Source: Desulfobacterales bacterium (lineage in GTDB: Bacteria > Desulfobacterota > DSM-4660 > Desulfatiglandales > Desulfatiglandaceae). Taken from it: DNA of 15,347 nucleotides. The first letter of the stretch is position 1; every line of letters begins with the position of its first letter. This document shows positions 8,198-14,089 of the stretch, one piece after another. Under the pieces are notes generated by a model. That model saw only the letters and a list, made by a program, of their open reading frames with translations, did not search any database and was not told the origin of the DNA. Made by a program: the position numbers and the translations under genes. The stretch covers positions 1 through 15,347 of the forward strand of contig JAIOSR010000521.1 of assembly GCA_021107495.1 (NCBI GenBank). The letters are read 5' to 3'.

Positions 8198-8446
8198 CAA
8201 GGGTTCGAGTGACCCGCCACAGAACAGGCGGATAAAAATGCTAAAAAATTGGAAAGAGTTGAAAGTCTGGGAAAAGTCATAGGAACAGTGTTTAGATATA
8301 TGGAATAACAGCAAAATTTCCAAAGGAAGAAAGATACGTTAAACAAAGAAATAGAGGAAATCGAAAGAATGTTGAAAGTGCTGATAAAGTCTTTAGAAAA
8401 CAAATAGCTTGTCGAAGATCCCGTTGACTTTCACGGGGAACCCTTG
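8198..8446. repeat. Inverted short repeats bracketing the four-helix-bundle remnant
   Basis: CAAGGGTTC (8198-8206) and its inverse GAACCCTTG (8438-8446) flank the gene remnant at 8238-8407. Related GGGTTCAAGG lies just outside on the left (8185-8194). A 5-bp hairpin, CCGCC/GGCGG (8214-8231), ends 6 nt before the remnant's ATG. The 9-bp arms could be chance, but their position around a decayed gene suggests the edges of an inserted cassette. Confidence 0.4.
8238..8407 (+). pseudogene. Decayed four-helix-bundle protein gene (S23 / 23S rRNA-intervening-sequence family)
   Basis: Three blocks in different phases resemble one family. Frame from ATG 8238 reads MLKNWKELKVWEKS and then TAG (8280-8282). 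A second frame reads IYGITAKFPKEERYV (about 8297-8341). A third, ending at TAG 8405, reads LNKEIEEIERMLKVLIKSLENK. Intact members of this roughly 115-130 residue family start with K-N-F/W-x-ELKVW-x-KSH, continue through IYxxTxxFPKEERYGL and end in a helix like EIxxIxRMLxxLIKxL. Here the start and end are recognisable, frames are broken at least twice, and the central helices (roughly 60 residues) are missing. I infer a non-functional remnant. Homology is from remembered family consensus, not a search. The intact proteins are small helical bundles of uncertain role, found both inside 23S rRNA intervening sequences and in intergenic sites. Confidence 0.7.
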
Positions 8447-8467
8447 ACTCCTAGAATCTTTGGATCC

Positions 8468-8492
8468 TCTTCTCCAACCAAATTGGAGAAGA
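8468..8492 (+). promoter_or_regulatory. leader hairpin before the acyl-CoA synthetase gene
   Basis: A perfect 10-bp stem, TCTTCTCCAA against TTGGAGAAGA, closes a 5-nt loop (CCAAA, 8478-8482). It ends 5 nt before the AAGGA ribosome binding site (8498-8502) and 16 nt before the start codon. There is no T-run, so it is not a simple terminator. It may stabilise the mRNA 5' end or affect ribosome access. A TAGAAT box (8452-8457) just upstream has no good -35. Confidence 0.5.
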
Positions 8493-8508
8493 ACCAAAAG
8501 GAATAATC

Positions 8509-9981
8509 ATGATTGTTGATAATCTTGCTAAAAATTTTGGTACAATTTTTAATCCCGAAGCAGTAGCTGTTATAGGGGCCTCGTCGACGTTTGGAAAATG
8601 GGGCCAGTTGATCCTCAGCAACATCCTGGCAGGTAATTTTGAGGGAAAGGTTTTCCCCGTGAACCCAAAGGAAAAATCCATATGCGGCCTACCCGCATAT
8701 AAGCGGCTTACGGATATACCGGAGCCCGTGGACCTGGCCTTTATTACCACGCCTGCCGGCACCATTCCTGATATTTTGGAGGAATGTGGTGAAAAAGGGG
8801 TGAAAGGCGTTGTGTTAATCACCTCCGGGTTCAGCGAGACGGACGAGGAAGGGAAACGGTTTGAGAAGCATATCACATCAATGTGCAGGGAAAAGGGTCT
8901 GGCCTTAATAGGACCCAATACCATGGGGATCATATGTCCTTACGTAAAACTTTTCGCCACCGGGTCCCACACGAGGCCCAGAGAGGGTTCCGTGGCCTTT
9001 GTGTCCCAGTCGGGAAATCTGGGTCTTCAGCTTGTCCACTGGGCCGAGGAGCAGGGGATCGGTGTTTCTCTTTTTGTGGGTTCGGGAAACGAGGCCATGT
9101 TTTCCTGTACCGATTATATCGAATATTTAGAGCATGATCCCCGAACCGGAATCATAGTTCTGTATATGGAAAACATGGGAGGAGGCAAGCATTTTCTGGA
9201 CGTAGTCAGGAAAGTACATCGCAAGAAACCCGTGATCCTTTTAAAAGGGGGCCGGACAGAAGCGGGACGCACTGCCGCGGTCTCCCATACCGGTTCCATG
9301 GGAGGGAATCAGGCCGTATTCAGGGCCGCCTGCCGCCAGGCAGGCCTTCTGGATGTAAGGTTCCCGACGGAGTTGCTTGATTTGTCCGCGGGTTTTTCAT
9401 CCCTCCCTCTTGCCAGAGGTAACCGTGTCGGCATCGTCACCTTAGGCGGTGGATGGGGAGTGGTGACTGCTGACGAGTGCAATCTGAGGGGGCTTGTGAT
9501 TCCCGATATTCCGGATAGTATAGTTGAAACCATTGGCAAATATCTTCCGCAGTTTTGGAGCAAAGGAAACCCTGTTGATCTTGTGGGGACCCAGGACCTT
9601 GAGGTACCCATCGTGGCGGTTGAAGAGCTCTTGAAATGGGACGGAATTGACGCGGTAATAAGCCTTGGAATCGTTGGCCGGCTTGAGCTCGTTCGCTCGC
9701 TTATTGTGTCCACGCGTGAGGTAGATGCCTCCATCTCTTCGGAATTTTTGGACCAGATGAGTGCTCTCAGCCGCGAATATGAAAAGGGCTATATCGCCAA
9801 AATAGTGGAATTAATGGAGATCTACGAGAAGCCGGTAATCGGCGTTTCCCTGGCCAACACAAATGAAGGGACAGTCCGGCCCGTGGCCGGGAAAAAATAC
9901 AGCGGCGTTTTTTACCTGACCCCGGAGAATGCCGTTAATGTCTTAGCCAGAATGGTCGATTATCACCGGTTCGTTAGTTAG
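8509..9981 (+). CDS. ADP-forming acyl-CoA synthetase (acetate-CoA ligase) alpha subunit, CoA-binding
   Basis: This 490-residue protein is the alpha part of the NDP-forming acyl-CoA synthetase family, which interconverts acyl-CoA + ADP + Pi with acid + CoA + ATP. A Rossmann CoA-binding domain begins with AVAVIGASSTFGKWG (19-33) and VFPVNPK. FVSQSGNLG and GPNTMG follow, in the succinyl-CoA-ligase-like fold. AAVSHTGSMGG (256-266) carries His260, the expected phospho-histidine. A third flavodoxin-like domain occupies about 305-490. The ATP-grasp (beta) domain, about 230 residues, is absent, and no partner gene is in the window, so it should pair with a subunit encoded elsewhere. The start is ATG with AAGGA (8498-8502) 6 nt upstream. 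The acid substrate (acetate, aryl acid or other) cannot be told from sequence. It lies 420 bp after glgB and is convergent with the ABC genes. Confidence 0.88.
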   Translation: MIVDNLAKNFGTIFNPEAVAVIGASSTFGKWGQLILSNILAGNFEGKVFPVNPKEKSICGLPAYKRLTDIPEPVDLAFITTPAGTIPDILEECGEKGVKGVVLITSGFSETDEEGKRFEKHITSMCREKGLALIGPNTMGIICPYVKLFATGSHTRPREGSVAFVSQSGNLGLQLVHWAEEQGIGVSLFVGSGNEAMFSCTDYIEYLEHDPRTGIIVLYMENMGGGKHFLDVVRKVHRKKPVILLKGGRTEAGRTAAVSHTGSMGGNQAVFRAACRQAGLLDVRFPTELLDLSAGFSSLPLARGNRVGIVTLGGGWGVVTADECNLRGLVIPDIPDSIVETIGKYLPQFWSKGNPVDLVGTQDLEVPIVAVEELLKWDGIDAVISLGIVGRLELVRSLIVSTREVDASISSEFLDQMSALSREYEKGYIAKIVELMEIYEKPVIGVSLANTNEGTVRPVAGKKYSGVFYLTPENAVNVLARMVDYHRFVS

Positions 9982-9982
9982 A

Positions 9983-10014
9983 GCTCATCCAAAAACTGAC
10001 GTTTTTGGATGAGC
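9983..10014. terminator. Candidate bidirectional terminator hairpin between convergent genes
   Basis: GCTCATCCAAAAAC and GTTTTTGGATGAGC form a perfect 14-bp stem around a TGAC loop. It starts 2 nt after the acyl-CoA synthetase stop. The stem contains A5 and T5 on opposite strands, but no T-run follows it, so it is not a textbook intrinsic terminator. Its position between convergent genes and its symmetry fit a bidirectional stop or 3'-end processing element. It could instead be a dispersed repeat. Confidence 0.55.
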
Positions 10015-10019
10015 GCTAT

Positions 10020-10100
10020 GAGCCATCAGCTTTCGGCTTTCAGCAAAGGACATTGAAAACAAGGTGTTGGCTGATTGCTGATCGCTGACCGCTGAAAGCT
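10020..10100. repeat. Opposed GCTGANN heptad arrays
   Basis: The right array, 10070-10100, reads as consecutive 7-bp units GCTGATT, GCTGATC, GCTGACC, GCTGAAA, then GCT. The left array, 10020-10044, is the same kind of unit on the other strand (GCTGAAA, GCCGAAA, GCTGATG, GCTC). A 25-bp spacer separates them. The arrangement resembles the opposed GGTTCAN heptads between glgC and glgP, but with a different unit. It lies between two convergent genes. Confidence 0.65.
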
Positions 10101-10119
10101 CCATCCGGAAATAGGTTAT

Positions 10120-12240
10120 TTATGGGTGGACACTAGTTAGTGTCAGCTTATTCAGTTTGTAATATATCCCGCCTAATGACATCAGTTCTTCGTGCCTTCC
10201 CTGCTCCACGAGCCGGCCATGGTGCATTACTAATATCCGGTCTGCATTCCTGATTGTGGAGAGCCTGTGGGCCACGATCAGGGTGGTTCTTTTGTCTGCC
10301 ATCCGTAAGATTGCATCCTGGATAAGACTTTCGGTGGCCGGATCCACATTAGATGTGGCCTCATCCAGGATTAGCAATTGAGGTTTTAGTGCCAGGGCCC
10401 TGGCAAACGACAAGAGCTGTCTTTCACCGGCAGAAAGGGTGGACCCGCCTTCACCGATTTCATGGTTAAAACCTTCAGGGAGCCTACGTATAAAGGGGAG
10501 TGCATTTACCTCTCCGGCTGCCAGTTCAACGGCCCTGGCATCTATTTCTTCGCGGCCCAAAGAGATGTTTTCGGCTAAGTTCCCCGCAAAGATAAAAACG
10601 TCCTGCATGCACAGCCCCATGTTTTTGTGCAGCCGGCTGTTTGACCATTTCCTGAGATCAATACCATCCAGAAATACCGTTCCCATGTCCGGATCATAGA
10701 ATCGTTCGATCAGGTTCATCAACGTGGTTTTGCCCGATCCCGTCGCCCCCACAATGCCGACCGTTTCGCCGGGCTTAATTTCAAAAGAAATGTCTTTCAG
10801 CACAGGGCGACCTTTTTCGTAAGAAAACGAAACCTTTTCGAAAACCAGATGTCCCTTGATTCCGGACGGGGCCGGGGAATGTTCCGATTCCGGGATCTCC
10901 TCCCCGTGATCCATGAATTCGAATATGCGCTCGGTAGATGCCATGGCCGATTGCATGATGTTATATTTCTCAGAGATATCCCGAATGGGTTTGAAGAACA
11001 TCTGGATGTAACTGATAAATGCGACCAAAGACCCAAGTGTCAACTGTTCCTGGATAACCTTACCGCCTCCGTACCAGATCAAAAGGGCAACGGCAATGGA
11101 CGAAAACAGCTCCATGACAGGCATGAAGACTGCAAAAACGCGTATCTGTTTCATACCGGCCAAATAATTTTCGTGGTTGATCCGGCCGAAGATGTCCATT
11201 TGAAACTTTTCCCTGACAAAGAGCTGTATCACGCGCATCCCGGTAAGACGTTCCTGGAGAAAGGAGTTTATTCTTGCAACCGTGGCCCGGAGTTCCCTGA
11301 ATGCCTCCCTCGCCATTGTGCTGAAAAGCAATGTCAGCCCGAAGATGAAGGGAAGAAGGACAAAGGACAACAGGGCCAGTCGCCAGTTGAGACATAAGAG
11401 TACCGCTAAGATGCCGGTTACAAGGAAAAAATCCTTGAACAGCGTAACAACGACCGACTTAAACATCTCATTGAGGTTTTCAATATCATTGGTCACCCGT
11501 GTGACCAAACGGCCGATTGGATTTTGAACAAAAAAGCTTATGGCCCGGGATTGCATTCGCTGGAAAAGCCTTAGACGGATATCCTGCATGATGTGTTGAC
11601 CCGTGTATTCAAGCAGGTAAAATTCCGCGTAATTCAGCCCGAACGATAAAATGAGAAAGAAAATAAATACGGCCCCGATCAGGGCAACACCCCGTATATC
11701 TCCGGCCCTGATTTGCAATATTTTTTCATCAGGAAGGCCTTCAATAATTTGATAAGGGACAAGGATGGAACCATCGGCCATCTCGCAAATGGTCCCTCGG
11801 CCCTTTTCGAGCCCGTTCATGTCCGGAACATCAGGCCCTGTTCTATATAAACTCTCCGGTTCAATTACTCCACGGGATTTATAGACATGGATATCCCCGG
11901 GATCTATTTTTTTCAATTCCTGATTAGAAATAAAGGACAAGGATCCGTCCAGGCTTTTGTCCAGGAGATGTCCGTACCGCTTTAGAAGTTGGTTGGTCTC
12001 AACATCCGTCAATACTTTCATGTTCACACGATACCAGGATGAGAGGATATACTGATCAATGGCAATTTTTGAAAGGTAGGGCACGGCTAAATCAAAAAGG
12101 GTGATCAGGATTGTGAGGAAAAGCGCGCCTATGATGGTTCTTTTATAAGGAGCGGAATAGGGCAGCAGCCGCTTCAAAAGCTTGAAGTTGTAAGGCTTTC
12201 CTAATTTCCCTTCTTCCATGTATCCGTATTCACCGAACAT
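10120..12240 (-). CDS. ABC exporter half-transporter, catalytically competent subunit with large extracellular insert
   Basis: The 706-residue protein has an N-terminal six-helix ABC exporter domain and a C-terminal ATPase domain, placing it in the inner membrane. Its Walker A is GATGSGKTT (498-506), its Walker B LLILDEATSNVD has catalytic Glu627, and the H-loop His is His658. The signature motif reads LSAGERQ (602-608), not LSGGQ. Between TM1 (about 35-60) and TM2 (about 183-210) lies a hydrophilic insert of about 120 residues, predicted extracytoplasmic. This makes the protein longer than the usual 580-600 residues; a periplasmic/extracellular domain at this site is known in some heterodimeric exporters such as BmrD. 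It starts 17 nt after the stop of the next ABC gene upstream, and the motif differences are complementary, so I infer a heterodimer. AGGGA is only a weak ribosome binding site, about 11 nt from the ATG. Substrate is unknown (lipid, drug or peptide are possible). Confidence 0.93.
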   Translation of the reverse strand: MFGEYGYMEEGKLGKPYNFKLLKRLLPYSAPYKRTIIGALFLTILITLFDLAVPYLSKIAIDQYILSSWYRVNMKVLTDVETNQLLKRYGHLLDKSLDGSLSFISNQELKKIDPGDIHVYKSRGVIEPESLYRTGPDVPDMNGLEKGRGTICEMADGSILVPYQIIEGLPDEKILQIRAGDIRGVALIGAVFIFFLILSFGLNYAEFYLLEYTGQHIMQDIRLRLFQRMQSRAISFFVQNPIGRLVTRVTNDIENLNEMFKSVVVTLFKDFFLVTGILAVLLCLNWRLALLSFVLLPFIFGLTLLFSTMAREAFRELRATVARINSFLQERLTGMRVIQLFVREKFQMDIFGRINHENYLAGMKQIRVFAVFMPVMELFSSIAVALLIWYGGGKVIQEQLTLGSLVAFISYIQMFFKPIRDISEKYNIMQSAMASTERIFEFMDHGEEIPESEHSPAPSGIKGHLVFEKVSFSYEKGRPVLKDISFEIKPGETVGIVGATGSGKTTLMNLIERFYDPDMGTVFLDGIDLRKWSNSRLHKNMGLCMQDVFIFAGNLAENISLGREEIDARAVELAAGEVNALPFIRRLPEGFNHEIGEGGSTLSAGERQLLSFARALALKPQLLILDEATSNVDPATESLIQDAILRMADKRTTLIVAHRLSTIRNADRILVMHHGRLVEQGRHEELMSLGGIYYKLNKLTLTSVHP

Positions 12241-12257
12241 AAGTCTTGGTTTCCCTG

Positions 12258-14030
12258 TTACTCCAGTTCCTGTTCAAGGATCTGCTTTTCATAGAGTGAG
12301 GCGTACAGACCTCGCTGTTTTAACAGTGATTTATGGTTCCCGATTTCGACTATTTCCCCCTGTTCAAATACCACTGTCCGGTCAGTACGGCTGACAGTTG
12401 AAACCCTGTGGGAGACAATCAGGTTGGTCTTCTGTCTCCTCAATCCCAGAATCCGATTCAGTATCCGTTCTTCGGTGCGCGTATCCACCATGGAAAGGGC
12501 ATCGTCCAGGATCAGGATCGGCGGGTCGGAAATGAGCGCTCTGGCGATTGTCAGGCGCTGTCTCTGGCCTCCTGAAAGGGTAATCCCGCGCTCGCCCAGG
12601 AGGGTATCAAGCCCATTTTCAAATTCCTGTATATCTTCAAATATATTTGCGGCGCGAAGGGCCGCTTCCAGGTCCTCTTCCGGCACATTGGGCCTGCCGA
12701 ACAGGACATTGTTGCGCAAGGTATCGGAGAAAATAAAGACGTCCTGGGTCACGAAGCCGATGTTTTTCCTCAGCGTTTTCAAGGGAATTTCCCGAATATC
12801 CCGACCGTCTACAAAGAGGGTCCCGGCAGGCACGTCTAAAAGACGGGGTATTGCGTTTAAAAGGGTGGTCTTGCCCGATCCGACGGGCCCTACCACGGCA
12901 ACTGTTTCCCCGGCTTCCATTTCCATCCTGACATCTTTCAGGGCATCATCTTTCTTTCCGGGATATCTGATGCTGAGGCCCTTGACCGAGATTTCTCCCC
13001 TGATTCCGGGCATGAACCGGGGTTGCGAGGTATCTTTGATCTCAGGGACCTCATCGAGGATGCGGTTGATCCGGCGCATGGAGGCAGATCCCCTCTGGAT
13101 CAGATTGGTGACCCATCCCATGGCCATCATTGGCCAGGTCAGGAGATTCAGATAGCTTATAAAGGCCACGAAATCACCTGGTGTAATATCTCCTAAAATG
13201 GTCAATTGCCCGCCCAGCCAGATCAAAATAGCAAGACCGATATTCGTGAACACGGCCATCATTGGAAAAAAGAACCCGAGTGTCCTGGCCAGATGCATGT
13301 TTTCTGAGATGTACTTCCGGCCTAATGTCCTGACCCTTTGGTATTCCCATTCCTCACGGTTATATGCCTTGATTACCCTTATGCCGGCAAATGCTTCCCG
13401 GATCTGCTCGGTCAAATCGGAAAATGTGTTCTGGACGCTTTCAAAACCCGCTGACATGCGACGTGTGAGAATCTTAGTGAGCAAAACGATGTCAGGTGCG
13501 GGAATGAGGGAAATGAGGGTCAGTTTGAGACTGATGGACATCATGAAACCGATTGCTGCCGTCCCTAAAACCAACCCGTCCACAAGGGCCACAAGACCCA
13601 TACCCGTGGCCATGCGGACACCGTTTATGTCGTTGATGGCCTTAGCCATTAGATCCCCGGTCTTTGTCCTTTGATAAAAGGAAGGGGAAAGGGTCTGAAG
13701 GTGGCTGTAAATGCGGTTTCTCAGGCCTTCTTCAACTCTTCTGGAGTGGCCCAATATAAGGTGCCTCCACACGTATCGAAAAAAAGCGATCATCAGGGCT
13801 ATAACCAGGATGGCCGTGCCTAATTCCAGAAGGACTTCTATCTCGGCGGTTTTTGTTGTCAGGAGATCAAAGGCCCTTTTGATTATCAGAGGAATAAGGA
13901 GTTGAAGGAAATCCACGATCAGAAGGCTTAAAAGGCCTATGGCAAGGGCTTGCCAATTCCGTACGAAGTATTGTTTAAGAGGCAGAAAAGTCTTGAATGT
14001 TTCGGCAAAAGGCCGGTGGAAGTTTTTCAT
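12258..14030 (-). CDS. ABC exporter half-transporter, degenerate-site subunit
   Basis: Counting from ATG at 14030, the 590-residue product is a fused membrane and ATPase half-exporter. Walker A is GPVGSGKTT (381-389), the Q-loop Gln is Gln429, the signature is canonical LSGGQRQ (485-491), and the H-loop His is His541. Walker B reads LILDDALSMVD: Asp510 replaces the catalytic Glu. This is the hallmark of the non-hydrolysing subunit of heterodimeric exporters such as TM287/288 and BmrCD. Its partner is the adjacent 706-residue protein, whose altered LSAGE signature would complete the same weak site. The loop between TM1 and TM2 is short, so only the partner has the extracellular insert. An in-frame TTG at 14039 would add three residues. 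Neither start has a clear Shine-Dalgarno, because the upstream 50-bp gap is mostly heptad repeat. It probably shares a transcript with the cyclase gene upstream. Confidence 0.93.
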   Translation of the reverse strand: MKNFHRPFAETFKTFLPLKQYFVRNWQALAIGLLSLLIVDFLQLLIPLIIKRAFDLLTTKTAEIEVLLELGTAILVIALMIAFFRYVWRHLILGHSRRVEEGLRNRIYSHLQTLSPSFYQRTKTGDLMAKAINDINGVRMATGMGLVALVDGLVLGTAAIGFMMSISLKLTLISLIPAPDIVLLTKILTRRMSAGFESVQNTFSDLTEQIREAFAGIRVIKAYNREEWEYQRVRTLGRKYISENMHLARTLGFFFPMMAVFTNIGLAILIWLGGQLTILGDITPGDFVAFISYLNLLTWPMMAMGWVTNLIQRGSASMRRINRILDEVPEIKDTSQPRFMPGIRGEISVKGLSIRYPGKKDDALKDVRMEMEAGETVAVVGPVGSGKTTLLNAIPRLLDVPAGTLFVDGRDIREIPLKTLRKNIGFVTQDVFIFSDTLRNNVLFGRPNVPEEDLEAALRAANIFEDIQEFENGLDTLLGERGITLSGGQRQRLTIARALISDPPILILDDALSMVDTRTEERILNRILGLRRQKTNLIVSHRVSTVSRTDRTVVFEQGEIVEIGNHKSLLKQRGLYASLYEKQILEQELE

Positions 14031-14046
14031 AGAACGCAAGCAATCA

Positions 14047-14082
14047 GGTTTTCAGGTTCACGGTTCACAGTTCAAGGTTAAT
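14047..14082. repeat. GGTTCAN heptad array
   Basis: The 59-bp gap between the cyclase stop and the ATG of the first ABC gene is mostly repeat: GGTTTTCA, GGTTCAC, GGTTCAC, AGTTCAA, GGTTAAT in succession. The unit matches the arms of the inverted repeat between glgC and glgP (2923-2950 and 3233-3259). Here only one orientation is present, with no opposed arm nearby. It occupies the place where the ABC gene's ribosome binding site would be. Confidence 0.6.
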
Positions 14083-14089
14083 CGTTTTG

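Noticed and set aside
10849..11397. 182-codon plus-strand ORF antisense to the first ABC exporter
   Set aside because: The opposite strand encodes well-conserved ABC exporter sequence; the plus-strand product has no family resemblance and no good ribosome binding site.
12424..13155. 243-codon plus-strand ORF, long for a shadow
   Set aside because: It is antisense to the second ABC gene over its ATPase domain. Ser/Arg-rich, low-complexity composition is typical of the reverse reading of a GC-biased gene.
14037..14039. TTG start for the degenerate ABC subunit
   Set aside because: It adds only three residues and has no Shine-Dalgarno; the ATG at 14030 is preferred although its own ribosome binding site is also poor.
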